A stretch of 64,000 nt of DNA from Nematopogon swammerdamellus (GCA_946902875.1 OX336348.1:19245741-19309740); one strand, 5' to 3'. Shown: positions 22,507 through 32,940, numbered from the stretch's first letter. Made by a program: numbers and translations. The notes: a model not told the origin generated them from the sequence alone.

Positions 22507-22738
22507 TGAAATGATACTACAATGCCAGTAGTAATCAACAATATATATTTAACTTTTCCTCCATAACCGAATACAATAAATCGTCCTTCTTCACACCTTC
22601 ACAAGTTCGAGTCTATCTCAAGAATAATCCGCGTTTTCTACCCGTCTCCCCTTTTTTTTATATCCTACCCCCGTGTTGCCACCTTAAAACTAAAACTATG
22701 TTTTTAAAATGTCCAGTTTTACTTTCAAAATCATAACA
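22507..22738 (-). repeat. 5' LTR of the Ty3/gypsy element
   Basis: 232 bp, same sequence as the other LTR. It is followed on its right by the CAAG target duplication. The promoter for the element should lie here; no TATA assignment is made. Confidence 0.92.
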
Positions 22739-22807
22739 CAAGGTTAAAACATAGGCAAATTTTGTATGGGGTTGTGCTTCTTCTACGCCCTAGTAGTATT
22801 ATATTCT

Positions 22808-23425
22808 TTGCGTGCTGGTGTGCAGGTAGACGAGCCTAGGGGCGGTGGTGGGGCGCGGCGGTGGTGGGGCGCGGCACGGCGGAGGTGTGCGGGCGCGGCG
22901 CGCGCGGCGCCGCGCGACCCGCGTGCGCGCTCGCGTACGACAGATAGCGGCCCGATATGTCCAGCGGCTCCATCTGTCAAACAAGCGCACACAACAACAA
23001 CATTAGTGCATTACAAAGCGTGCTGGTGTGCAGGTAGACGCGCCTAGGGGCGGTGGTGGGGCGCGGCGCGCGCGGCGCCGCGCGACCCGCGTGCGCGCTC
23101 GCGTACAACAGATAGCGGCCCGATATGTCCAGCGGCTCCATCTGTCAAACAAGCGCACACAACAACAACACTAGTGCATTACAAAGCGTGCTGGTGTGCA
23201 GGTAGACGCGCCTAGGGGCGGTGGCGGGGCGCGGCGCGCGCGGAGCCGCGCGACCCGCGTGCGCGCTCGCGTACAACAGATAGCGGCCCGATATGTCCAG
23301 CGGCTCCATCTGTCAAACAAGCGCACACAACAACAAGCAATCAACATTAGTGCATTACAAAGCGTGCTGATGTGCAGGTAGACGCGCCTAGGGGCGGCGG
23401 CGCGGCGGGGCCGCGGCCGGGCGCG
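22808..23425. repeat. GC-rich minisatellite, four units of 168-210 bp
   Basis: Units start GCGTGCTGGTGTGCAGGTAG near 22810, 23018, 23186 and 23361. They contain CGCGCGGCGCCGCGCGACCC, AGATAGCGGCCCGATATGTC and CAAGCGCACACAACAACA. Unit length varies mainly by loss of GGTGGTGGGGCGCGG blocks. Open frames across it on both strands are compositional artefacts. It begins ~70 bp beyond the LTR element. Confidence 0.8.
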
Positions 23426-23514
23426 CCTTGACATCCGGCGGGGTAATTCTGCGAGTGTTCTGGGAACTTTAGAAAACGCCCCTTTTGTTTGATAGTATTA
23501 TTTTAATTATTTTT

Positions 23515-23830
23515 TTTATTGGTACTGACACGGTTGGCTACGTCACCTACAACATCCGTGATGTCAGCCCATAACACCGGGTGTACTTGGTGCCACGTCA
23601 GTGCTTCCCTTCGGTCGTGCCGGCTACACTGAACTGGACGGAAAACACAAACTATTTACATAGCCGTTTCGATCGACCTTTCATTCAGTGCGGTGGTTTC
23701 AACCCGGGCGGATAAACCCTACCACCTAGTAATATAAGAAGGGAGTCATATCCCTTAGTCGCCTTTTACGACATGCACGGGGAGAGATGCAGTGGGGCTA
23801 TTCTTTTAAAGTACCGGCCCCACACGGTAC
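23515..23830 (-). mobile_element. SINE-tail family with a different head
   Basis: The reverse strand starts with ACCGTGTGGGGCCGGTACTT, TAGCCCCACTGCATCTCTCC, TCGTAAAAGGCGACTAAGGG, then joins the same tail (GGGTTTA.CCGCCCGGGTTG through GTGTCAGTACC) found in the tRNA/5S SINE. Further copies of this head-plus-tail form are at 27.25 and 32.14 kb. Confidence 0.7.
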
Positions 23831-24029
23831 AAAATTTAATGTTTGTTAGGTGGGTTTAAATGTTTTAGTTATTAATATTAGTTTTTTATATTTTCTTCAA
23901 TAAAGTATTTTATTTTGCTATGTAAAATTTGTTGCTGTACTTTAATAATACTCGTAGTTTATAATTTTTATTATTAATAGAAAACCTACTTAAGAAGCCT
24001 CGGTTGTGTTCTCCTCTAGTCCAGTTTAG

Positions 24030-24200
24030 CCAGCAATCCAGGTAAGTCTCTGTTAAGTATGGCACCTACGTTCTCGGAGGTGATATTGGCTGGTCGGAGC
24101 ATGTGCTTTGGCCCCTCCGACTCAACTACTCATACTGAATTACATAAAAAAACAATTCAAAATGCGTACATGTGTGTGTGTGTGTGTGTGTGTGGGTGAT
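24030..24200 (-). repeat. Dispersed repeat copy plus (TG)n microsatellite
   Basis: The AATATCACCTCCGAGAACGT / GGAGGGGCCAAAGCACATGC repeat lies on the reverse strand at about 24030-24150. A run of about 12 TG dinucleotides follows at 24170-24194. Confidence 0.7.
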
Positions 24201-24250
24201 ATCAGTGATGTTAATGTGTCAGCGCCAGACAAGATGTGACGCGTTAGTTT

Positions 24251-24734
24251 TATAGTAGTATCAAACGGTCCTGGCAGTCCGGGTAATAAACTTTTACGAC
24301 CTAGGGAAGCGAATCTGCGCGCGGCGCTTTATCGATAAAAAGTCACCTTCGTCGATAGAATAGTTATTGCCGTTTTTTATTTATCTGAATTAATAATATT
24401 GTTTAAGATACCTTATGCTATTTATTTATAATAGGTACCTACCTATTTCATATTGAGTATATTCCTTGTAAGCCCTTCCTTGTAGCATTTGTTATTCCTG
24501 TTATCCCTAAAACTCGGACATAGTACTGCAAATCAAATCAAATCAAACAATAACACATGTTTTCACTGGTTTTTTATTTTTTATTTATCTGATAATTCAG
24601 GTAAATAAAAAAGCCTGAATAACTTTCTATCGATGAAGGTGACTTTTTATCGACAAAGTACCGCGCACAGATTCGCTTTCGTAGGTCATGAAACTTTATT
24701 GCCCTACCTGCCACTACCGTTTGATACTACTATA
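24251..24734. mobile_element. MITE with ~120-bp TIRs
   Basis: Ends TAGTAGTATCAAACGG and CCGTTTGATACTACTA are inverted. Homology continues inward through GCGAATCTG and ATCGATAAAAAGTCACCTTC on the left and GAAGGTGACTTTTTATCGA on the right. A TA dinucleotide flanks both ends, fitting a mariner/Tc1-like TA target. No ORF. Confidence 0.75.
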
Positions 24735-24811
24735 GTTTTAATAAGTTAGTTTTTAATTTTTAGTTAAGTATAGTTTTTTAATTAGTTAAGTAGGTAAATT
24801 TTATACATTAG

Positions 24812-24885
24812 ACATATGTCTCAATGTAATATTGTTATTGTTGTGTGTTCTTTATGGCGAAATAAATATCTGAATCTGAATCATA
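24812..24885 (+). repeat. LINE 3' tail with TGAATC repeats
   Basis: TCAATGTAATATTGTTATTG then GGCGAAATAAATATCTGAAT and TGAATC. Longer copies occur at 34.85-34.98 kb (+) and 54.66-54.80 kb (-), the latter two sharing CTGAACGGGACAT upstream. Likely the end of one non-LTR family. Confidence 0.65.
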
Positions 24886-24889
24886 CTAA

Positions 24890-25003
24890 TAAAACTAAAA
24901 TTGTGGTTTTTCACAATTTATGAAACAAAGAGATCTATTTGTTGGAGGACTTTTTTGTTCCTGGCATGAAACTGAAACGATTAAGAATTTTTTTTTTTAC
25001 ATT
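24890..25003 (-). repeat. Single copy of the 143-bp unit
   Basis: The reverse complement of the unit arrayed at 8.0-8.8 kb (TGTGGTTTTTCACAATTTAT ... GTTCCTGGCATGAAACTGAA). The SINE at 25.0 kb is inserted at its right end. Confidence 0.7.
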
Positions 25004-25008
25004 AGTAT

Positions 25009-25404
25009 GTCAGCCTCGATAGCTCAGTGGTGCAGACATTCAACTGTCGCTATTGAATGTTAAGCAACGCTGGGTGCGGGACCGCACCTACTTGGATGGG
25101 TGACCGCTAACCGTTGGAGGCTGACCGAGGTTCGGATTCCTCGTAAAACTGTAGGTCCCTTCCCTCCTAATCTTACTTGGTGCTAGGGTTTAACCCGCCC
25201 GGGTTGGTACCACCGCACTGAATGAAACGTCGGTCTAAACGGCTATGTAAATAGTTTGTGTTTTCCGACCAGTTCAGTGTAGCCGGCACGATCAAAGGGG
25301 GAAGCACTGACATGGCACCTAGTTCACTCGGTGTTATGGGCTGACATCACTGACGTTGTAGGTGATGTAGCCAACCGTGTCAGTTTCCATAAAAAAAAAA
25401 AAAA
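25009..25404 (+). mobile_element. Chimeric tRNA/5S-type SINE, full-length copy
   Basis: It starts GTCAGCCTCGATAGCTCAG (tRNA-like 5' arm and A box, TAGCTCAGTGGT at 25020-25031). A 5S-like stretch follows: GTTAAGCAACGC at 25059-25070 and TACTTGGATGGGTGACCGC (5S box C) at 25089-25107. The T arm is at 25126-25143 (CGAGG loop CCTCG). The ~255-bp shared tail ends in an A-run at about 25391-25404. AGTAT flanks both sides (25004-25008 and 25404-25408), a possible short target duplication. Confidence 0.78.
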
Positions 25405-25408
25405 GTAT

Positions 25409-26307
25409 CCCACTCAAGGGTCCAAGAACATACTTTTCTGATGTCGTTAATTTTCAATAGTTATTTAAATATGTGTTCGTAAATGGCGTTACAATAGTTA
25501 TCCTATTAAATTCATCGTCACGAAACGAATACTGGCATATTGAAAGTTCAAAAGCTGCACGAAAGTATCATCGCAACGATGATGTGGCGTCTCTTCGTAA
25601 GTGACGAAATTTTCGTAAAAGTAATTTCGGCTTACATGTAATAACAGCTTTCAATAACAGGATCAACAACATAATTTGAGTGGCCGTCAGAGGAACTAAT
25701 CGCCGCCATCTTGGAAAGTCAAGGCGTTGACACTTAAAATTTGTATTAATTCGCCAAAAATAAAAAATAAAAAAATTACACCTTAAGGGTGATCCAGGGG
25801 ACAATTTTGTCCCCAGTTTTGTATGGAAAAAAGGGGTTTAACACAGGGTAACCAACATTTAAAAAAATACTCAAAATTCTTTGTGCAGCTTCTTTCTTAT
25901 TAATCAATTACTTATCTGAGAGTTGCTGTAACTATTAAATAAGGTGAATTTATCAAGATAATATCCTGTTTTCAAACAGATACCAAAAACAAGAAAAAAG
26001 TTGATCTACCCATTTAAGGTTATTTAACTTCCGCGACGTTCGCTCGTTTCGAATTTATTTAAAATGGCGTTTGCCTGCGGCTTCGCTCGCGTGAAATTCG
26101 TATTTAAAAAGAAGAAAGTAAGTAAGTCCGCTATCGTACCTTTATTTCGGCACGCGAAACAATATTCGGTTTGTATTTAATTTAACTGGATTTTATTTAG
26201 CCTGTCCATGGTAAAATGTGCCTGTACTAAGTTTAATCGAATTCGGATGATCGGTTTAGAGTTATGGAGGAACATACATACATACAGAAAAGATTTCAAA
26301 AAATTGT
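25409..26307. other. No gene seen
   Basis: AT-rich. A short reverse-strand frame at 25568-25804 has no recognisable feature. Nothing else is supported. Confidence 0.4.
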
Positions 26308-27186
26308 CAATTTAGTTTTAGTACATATAGTCTACAAACTCAGTATCTCATAAAACAAAGTAACTTACTCCATGCCATGACCATCCCTTAAAGATTTATT
26401 ATTAGTATTGATTGATGATGATGATTGATTATTCCCCTATAAACGTGGACACTTTTATTACCTGGCAACACCGAACGATCGTGGCGCCCCCAGCCAGATT
26501 CTCTCCGAGTTCCGTCCGACCCACGCCCACGTCGAGGTCTCTCTCTCTACTATGTTTCAAGGTCTCACTATCAATGCAGTAATACGTAGATATACATAGG
26601 TCACAGTTGTCGAATTTTGCTCCTCATGTGCTCGTGTGTTGCATTTAAATAAAGAAAATACAAAATGGACGATCGATTTCGGGGACCGGCTGGCTGGCAG
26701 ACCATTGTAAGCTGTGTTAAAATTATTAGGTGAATGGGTAGGTACATAGTTACTTACATACGAATTTTATAGGTTATTTCATTCTCATATTTCACTTCAC
26801 TGCTAACCTCATAAGCTATTTAGCGTGATAGTAAGTAGCCTATAGTTGATGGGAAGAATCAAGCTATCCGTAGAATTTTGTTTTATTAAAATCGGTTCAG
26901 TGGTTCTCGAGTTATAAGCGGACAGACAGACACTCAGACAGAAAGCAGACGTTGGATTTTATTATAGGTAAGGAAGGAAGGATAAGGATTGCCCGCTTTA
27001 GAAAATTGCTCAAAGCGAAGTTTCCGGTAGGGCCACCTTCTCGGAGGTGATATTGTAATATTATCATCAATCAATACTAATAATACTTAAATCTGTAAGA
27101 GATGGTCATGGAGTAGGTTACTTTGTTTGATGAGATACTGCGTTTGTAGAATCTATGTATGATACCTACTAGGTAAAACTAAATTG
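26308..27186. mobile_element. TIR element with ~120-bp arms
   Basis: The left arm (CAATTTAGTTTTAGTAC ... CATGCCATGACCATC ... GTATTGATTGATGATGATGA) is inverted at 27060-27186 (TCATCAATCAATACTAATAA ... GAGATGGTCATGGAG ... AAAACTAAATTG). The interior holds a copy of the GACAGACAGACACTCAGACA repeat at about 26790-26970. No ORF. Confidence 0.65.
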
Positions 27187-27249
27187 ATCATTTCTAGAAT
27201 TTTTTTCTGTGTGTAGGTATGGATGTACTATGTATGTAGGTGCTTTAAA

Positions 27250-27555
27250 GATGCAGTGGGGCTACACTGCATCTCTCCCCGTGTAGGTCGTAAAAGGCGA
27301 CTAAGGGATATGACTCCCTATTACTAGGTGGTAGGGTTTAACCCGCCCGGGTTGATACCACCGCACTGAATGAAAGGTCGGTCGAAACGGCTACCTATGT
27401 AAATAGTTTGTGTTTTCCGTCCAGTTCAGTGTAGCCGGAACGACCGAAGGGAAGCACTGACGTGGCACCTAGTTCACGCGGTGTTATGGGCTGAAATTAC
27501 TGATGTTGTATTGTAAGTGATGTAGCAAACCGTGTCAATTTCCCTAAAAAAAATT
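27250..27555 (+). mobile_element. SINE-tail family copy with CCCCACTGCATCTC head
   Basis: Starts TGCAGTGGGGCTACACTGCATCTCTCC..., then GTAAAAGGCGACTAAGGGAT and the shared tail to GTGTCAATTTCCCT plus A-run. It lacks the tRNA/5S head. Confidence 0.7.
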
Positions 27556-27613
27556 TCCTCCGTAACTCTTAAACCGATCATCCAAACTTAGTACAAGCAC
27601 ATATAATTATATA

Positions 27614-28030
27614 GCTGTGCCCGCGGCTCCGCCCGCTCTCATATTTGCCTTCTCTGCTAACCTCATAAGCCATTTAGCGTGATGAAAAGTAGCCTATAAT
27701 TGATGGGAAGAATCAAGCTATCCGCCGAAGCAAACTGTATTAAAATCGGTTCAGTGGTTCTAAAGTTATAAGCGGACAGACAGACAGACATACAGACAGA
27801 AAGCAGACGAGGTACAAGCTGTGGCCGCGGCTCCGCCCGCTCTCATATTTGCCTTCACTGCTAACCTCATAAGCTATTTAGCGTGATAGTAAGTAGCCTA
27901 TAGTTGATGGGAAGAATCAAGCTATCCGTAGAATTTTGTTTTATTAAAATCGGTTCAGTGGTTCTCAAGTTATAAGCGGACAGACAGACACTCAGACACT
28001 CAGACAGAAAGCAGACGTTGGATTTTTTTT
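27614..28030 (+). repeat. Two adjacent copies of the GCGGCTCCGCCCGC repeat
   Basis: Copies at about 27614-27812 and 27825-28030, each from GCGGCTCCGCCCGCTCTCAT through AAATCGGTTCAGTGGTTCT to GACAGACAGACA and AGAAAGCAGACG. They are in the same orientation and ~12 bp apart. Confidence 0.7.
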
Positions 28031-28539
28031 AAATTGTGAAGTAATTATTTTTTTCTTTATGACAAATGTTAGCCTGTAGACGTCCGCTGCTGGACATATG
28101 CTTCTACCATGGTTTTATTTTAAAAATAAGTAAATAAAATCTACTTTTTTACTAGTTTTTAAAATAAAAAAATGTCACAGGCATATTTCCAGCAATGAAC
28201 CTCTACTAACTAAAAGACATGGTTTACATATTAGTGAGAATACAGGCTAACATTATGATAAGATAAAAAAAACTTGTTACGACTGTACACGCCGACCAGA
28301 TACCTCACGTCATGCCGAGTACGAATATGACGCTATTGTGTGAATGTGTTAGTGACTTGGGCCGCAATTCGATACAAATCAAAGTTATTTAAAAATCTTG
28401 CCGTTAATTGTAAAAACACCATTTCCATTGAAAATCCAATGAAATTTTCTTCAAAATTATATAACATACTCGGTGGAAATATGAAAGGAATGTATACCTA
28501 CCGAAATTTTTTAGGAAAGCCGACTTGAAAAATGTGTGA

Positions 28540-28700
28540 AATAAAAAAAAATCGAACCCTAGAGTTGAAGGCGATGCAAAGAAGGCTACGGCTACACAAA
28601 ATCACAAAAGGGTATCATCCACTGATGTTTTCCTTCATCCATCATTTTTGCTTGCTTTAGCACCGCCTTCAACTCTAGGTTTCGATTTATTTTTATTTAA
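28540..28700. repeat. Inverted repeat, CCTAGAGTTGAAGGCG ends
   Basis: TCGAACCCTAGAGTTGAAGG at the left and CCTTCAACTCTAGGTTTCGA at the right form a small foldback of about 150 bp. A half copy of the end (CCTTCAACTCTAGGG) recurs near 28955. Confidence 0.6.
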
Positions 28701-29616
28701 TACATTTTTCAAGTCGGTTTTTATATTTTTTATAAATAGTTTTTTGTTTCAGTTTCTTTTCCTAATTTTTTGCTAATGGTGTACTCGGCTTTTATTTCAT
28801 TCTTTTTAGCAATATTACATAAAAAAGAATAATCGAAATTGTATAATCGAAATCGGTTGAAGTGGTACAGAATTATTCGCCATGTGTCAAACTGCAAAGT
28901 TTTGAGCGTGTGTAGTGAAGGTTGCAGTATAATGCAACCTTATTAGCATTGCCTTCAACTCTAGGGTTAGATTTTTTTATTTCATACATTTTTGAAGGCG
29001 GTTTTTATATTTTTTTTAATAGTTTTTTATTTCACTTTTTTATAGTAATTTTTTGCTATTAATGTACTCGGCGAAATGTTCCGCCTCGCTTTAAAATCCG
29101 ATCTTGACCAAATTAAAATGGGACCACCTCAGTATTATCCCCTTTCAAACAAAGCAAGAATATCCGAAATCGGCCCACAATTGACGGAGTAATCGCGTAA
29201 CAAACATAAAAAAAAATAATACATACCGTCGAATTGAGAATCTCTTAGGTCTAAAGTAAATTGCTCGTGAAGACAAATGCAATGAGTCCAAACACGATGG
29301 GTTTATCATGTGTAGTTTAGGAGTTCCTATGGCCAACTTCCGTCTCCATCATCAGACCAGCTCGATAGTACTCGTACCATAAAATATTAAGCGCATCTGG
29401 CCCGTCGGAAAAGATTTCAAATTTAGAATACTTATTCATGAAAAAAAGGTCCGAATATGAATCACAATATCGATTCATGTATTTCAATACAATGACAGAG
29501 AAAATTTCAAAATATTAGGTGTTTATTACTTTTTAGTTCTAGTTTTTTTTTGGAAGTCGGTTTTATATTTTTTTAAACTGTTTTTATTTAATTATTTTTA
29601 GTAATATTACATAAAT
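28701..29616. other. AT-rich repeat debris, no gene
   Basis: Contains two or three diverged copies of GGCGGTTTTTATATTTTTT-type segments (near 28715, 28998 and 29555). No ORF of substance. Confidence 0.45.
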
Positions 29617-29621
29617 TAATT

Positions 29622-29845
29622 TAAAAAATAAAAAAACCCGACTGCGTAAAAAAATTACTTTAAATAAAAACTGAAAAGAAAAAAACAAGTCCAGTAGTCT
29701 AGAACTCTGTTAAGTAATATTGAATAACTACACCATTGAAATAGTTGCATTATCGATACACACATATAATGAAACAAATAATAAACTCTAATGCGGAACA
29801 CAGCGACTTTAACAGTCGGGACCCATTGAAATTTTCCCAATACTA
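29622..29845 (+). repeat. Partial copy of the CCCGACTGCG element
   Basis: From AAAACCCGACTGCGTAAAA through CAAGTCCAGTAGTCTAGAAC to GGGACCCATTGAAATTTTCC it matches the left ~220 bp of the element at 48.65-50.17 kb. The rest of that element is absent here. Confidence 0.7.
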
Positions 29846-29847
29846 GG

Positions 29848-30092
29848 TAGGTAACTAGAAAACTGCTATCACGTGCTTAAGACATATGGTAGTAGGGTTT
29901 AACTTCACCTCACTGTTATGATGGCATGCAGACATAATTTAGTTGTTTAAATACATCTTGATACTTTAGGAATATTGAAAAAGGTCAAATTTTCATTAGA
30001 ATTTTGAAAAAAAAACTAGCCTATCCGATTCAGTATCTGAAACTGTACTTCCTGCCTTCGGGTGTTCGACAGGTTTTTTGTTCACCGTGTAT
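29848..30092 (+). repeat. Right part of a CACGGTGAACAAAAAACC MITE
   Basis: Matches 34545-34799: AAGACATATGGTAGTAGGGT, ATGGCATGCAGACATAATTT, then the terminal repeat GACAGGTTTTTTGTTCACCG. The left end is missing. The next TIR element begins exactly at its terminal TA. Confidence 0.65.
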
Positions 30093-31867
30093 AAGGTCTT
30101 TCATTAGTAGGTAACTTTACGCTAAGGGGTGTATGTGTGTGTATGAGATACTGATCACGTTCCCATACACATTTTTAGGGTTCCGTACCTCAAAGGAGGA
30201 AAAAACGGAACCCTTATAGGATCACTTTGATGTCCGTCTGTCTGGCTGGCTGGCTGTCTGTCTGTCAAGACCTTTTTTCTCAGGAACGGGTAGAGGTATC
30301 AAGTTGAAATTAATATAAAATACTAAGGTCTACGTTTCCTCGGAGGTGTAAAAAAGTTAAGCTTCTAGGTCAACGCAATCACTAGATACGCCCATTTAAG
30401 TCACATATTTTGCTACCGGCAAATCAAATCAAAACCTATAGAGTACTTCCCGTTAACCTAGAATCATGAAATTTGGTAGGAAGTAAGGTCTCAGAGCACA
30501 AGTAAAGGAAATTGTAAATTTATGGTTATGTGACATAAAAAAAATTGATTGTTTGTTTTGTATGTCAAGGTCCCTTTTCTCAGGAATGGATCAAAATAAC
30601 AAATTGAAATTAATACGAAATACTAAGATCTACGATCTCTATAAGGTGTACAATATTAAAGCTTCTAAATCAACGCAATCAAAAGATACGGTCCTCTATG
30701 TCATATTTCATACTCGCAAACTCACTCCAATCAAATCAAAACCTATAGGGTATTTCCCGACAACCTAGAATCATAAAATTTGGTAAAAAGTAAGATCTTA
30801 TAGCCCAAGTAAAGGAAAAAATCCGAAAATTGTAAAATTGTAGTTATTGACATTTAAAAAAAAAATTTGTTTTGTATGTCAATGACCCTTTTTCTCAGGA
30901 ACGGATCAAGATAACAATTTGAAATTAATACCAAATACTAAGATCTACGATCTCTTTAGGGTGTATAAAATGCAAGCTTCTAAATTAACGCAATGAAAAG
31001 ATACGGTCCTCTATGTCATATTTCATACTCGCAAACTCACTCCAATCAAATCAAAACCTATAGGGTTTGCCAACCTAGAATCATAAAATTTGGTAAAAAG
31101 TAAGGTCTCATAGCACACGTAAAGGAAAAAATCCTAAAATTTTAATCTTGTAGTTATATATTAAAAAAAATTTGCTTGTTTTGTGTGTCAAGATCCCTTT
31201 TCTCAGTAATGAAATGAGTCAAGATATCAAATTGAAATTAATATGAAATACTAACGTCTGCGATCCGTTCGAGTTATAGAAAATGAAAGCTTCTAAATCT
31301 ATATAATCAAAAGATACGGCTATTTATGGCAAATTTTAATACTTACTTGCAAACTCACTCAAATGAAATCAAATGCTATAGGGTACTTACCGTTACGTTG
31401 ACCTAGAGTAATGAAATTTGGCAAGAAGCAAGGTCTCATATCACAAGTAAAGAAAAAATAAAAAAACAAAATTGTAGATATGTCGTTAAATATATCATAT
31501 AATAAGAAATATATTTTTGTATATTTCTACTCCACGAATACCGCACAGTCAAACCATTGCTGCAGTGTTTATTTAGGCGATTCCTGATTTTCCAAAATAA
31601 TTGTTTTTGTACATACATAATACAAATATATTGAGTGATGCTGATGATACGGAACCCTCGGTGCGCGAGTCCAACTCGCACTTGCCGACTTTTTTTTTTA
31701 CGATATCAAATACCTACCCATGCTATGAAATAATTGTTCAATAAACTATTATTTTAGTAGGATAGGTATTTGATATCGTAAAAAAAATATGGGTATGGGA
31801 ACGTGATCAGTATCTGATACACATACACCCCTTAGCGTAAAGTTACCTACTAATGAAAGACCTTATA
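30090..31867. mobile_element. TIR transposon with a nested AGGGTTCCG element
   Basis: Ends TATAAGGTCTTTCATTAGTA... and ...TACTAATGAAAGACCTTATA are inverted over at least 75 bp with a few mismatches, continuing through ACGCTAAGGGGTGTATGTG and GATCACGTTCCCATAC. The terminal motif resembles the element at 7.9 kb (TATAAGATCTTTCA...CGCTAAGGGG), so the two may belong to one superfamily. No transposase is present. A second element fills most of the interior. Confidence 0.8.
30176..31699 (+). mobile_element. Nested lepidopteran repeat with ~300-bp internal repeats
   Basis: Starts TTTTAGGGTTCCGTACCTCA and ends CGGAACCCTCGGTGCGCGAG then TCCAACTCGCACTTGCCGAC. This start/end pair is familiar from a very common lepidopteran dispersed element. 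The interior holds about four diverged direct copies of a unit with CTTTTCTCAGGAA, AATTGAAATTAATA, AAATCAAAACCTATAGGGTA and ACCTAGAATCATGAAATTTG. No ORF. Confidence 0.7.
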
Positions 31868-31965
31868 TATATATTAAGACCTCCTTATTTTCATAAAGAG
31901 TAGGCAAGTAGGTACCACTTATTATTATACAATGAAATAAATTGTATGTTCATTATTTTTTTTCA

Positions 31966-32075
31966 TGTAATCCGGTATGGGTGGCAGAGTCGGAGGGGCC
32001 AAAGCACATGCTTCGACCAGCCAATATCACCTCCGAGAAGGTAGGCGCCGCACCGGAGACTTCCCTGGATTGCTG
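31966..32075 (+). repeat. Dispersed repeat, CCTCCGAGAAGGTAGG family
   Basis: GTAATCCGGTATGGGTGGCA through CCAATATCACCTCCGAGAAG to GGAGACTTCCCTGGATTGCT. Same family as the copies at 14.1, 14.45 and 24.03 kb. Confidence 0.65.
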
Positions 32076-32136
32076 TATGTAGTATCTATGTTCTATACAT
32101 TGTATTGTATATTATATGGTTATGCACCGTGTTTTT

Positions 32137-32365
32137 TGTACCGTGTGGGGCCGGTACTTTAAAAGAATAGCCCCACTGCATCTCTCCCCGTGTATGTCGT
32201 AAAAGGCGACTAAGGGATATGGCTCCCTTCTTATATTACTAGGTGGTGGGGTTTCACCCCACAACCTGGGGGTGGTGGCACCAAGTTCACCCGGTGTTAT
32301 GGGCTGACATCACGGATGTTGTAGGTGATGTAGCCAACCGTGTCAGTTTCCATAAAAAAAAAATT
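32137..32365 (+). mobile_element. SINE-tail family copy with GGGGCCGGTAC head
   Basis: ACCGTGTGGGGCCGGTACTT, TAGCCCCACTGCATCTCTCC, then a shortened tail that skips from CTAGGTGGTGGGGTTT to CACCAAGTTCACCCGGTGTT and ends GTCAGTTTCCAT with an A-run. About 110 bp of the usual tail are deleted. Confidence 0.7.
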
Positions 32366-32390
32366 CTGTTTGAATTTTATGCATTGAATA

Positions 32391-32549
32391 CATACATACA
32401 TAGCGTCACGCCTGTATCCCGGTGCGGTAGGCAGAGACAACGGATCTCCACGCGCCACGATCCTGACACACCTCTCCCGCCTCTTCCACTCCCTTAATGC
32501 TCTCCATGCATGCTCGTCGGTTACGGGTACTACCTACGCACTTGACCAT
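32391..32549 (-). pseudogene. LINE 3' end fragment (same family as 49.2-49.5 kb)
   Basis: The reverse strand reads the last codons of a reverse-transcriptase ORF (CQDRGAWRSVVSAYR-like) followed by GGCGTGACGCTATGTATGTA. The match to 49.35-49.50 kb is clear. A short dead fragment. Confidence 0.65.
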
Positions 32550-32570
32550 TTTTGAGCACATGCCCGATCT

Positions 32571-32700
32571 GCAGGTCTATTCTTGTAAATTCTGACAGCG
32601 GAATCAGCGCTGTTGTGGCGCTGAGAGCCACTTACCAAAGTGGCTCTCAGCGCCACAACAGCGCTGATTCCGCTCTCAGAATTTACAAGAATAGACCTGC
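32571..32700. repeat. Near-perfect palindrome, 62-bp arms and 6-bp loop
   Basis: Arms 32571-32632 and 32639-32700 are inverse copies (GCAGGTCTATTCTTGTAAAT ... CGCTGAGAGCCACT, loop TACCAA, AGTGGCTCTCAGCG ... ATTTACAAGAATAGACCTGC). I count a single mismatch, near 32596 (GACAGCGG against GAGAGCGG). No coding content. Confidence 0.85.
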
Positions 32701-32940
32701 TGGTCCAGGTACGTGCGTAATAAAATAATAGGTATGTACGTTACATGTAGGTATATTATTTATTAATAATAATAACACTCGTATTCCTTCTCCCTTTCGC
32801 TTGCACTATCCATGCTTCCTTCTCTGTATTTTATGCCTCATCCATCACCCAAAGGTTGACTGGAAGAAATCACTTGTAGTTATAAGTCCGCCTTTGCGCA
32901 CTCCTGTATTTTTTGTTTCTTGTCGTGTAAGGTTCTTCTT

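Larger units (their letters stand above)
15629..22738 (-). mobile_element. Ty3/gypsy LTR retrotransposon, complete but pol-defective
   Basis: A 7110-bp element on the reverse strand. Two 232-bp LTRs begin TG and end CA and look identical on reading. The four bases CAAG lie just outside each end (15625-15628 and 22739-22742), a target-site duplication. Order in its own direction: LTR, ~1.5-kb leader, gag-protease frame, pol frame (RT, RNase H, integrase), ~650-bp 3' region, LTR. No envelope gene. Identical LTRs imply recent insertion, yet the gag-pol junction is broken. No TGG-type primer site follows the 5' LTR. Confidence 0.9.

Noticed and set aside
22766..23434. Several 60-90-codon frames in the minisatellite
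   Set aside because: Arg/Ala/Pro-rich frames on both strands of a GC-rich tandem repeat.
25013..25143. A tRNA or 5S rRNA gene
   Set aside because: Neither folds completely: tRNA arms are split by 5S-like sequence and a SINE tail with poly(A) follows.
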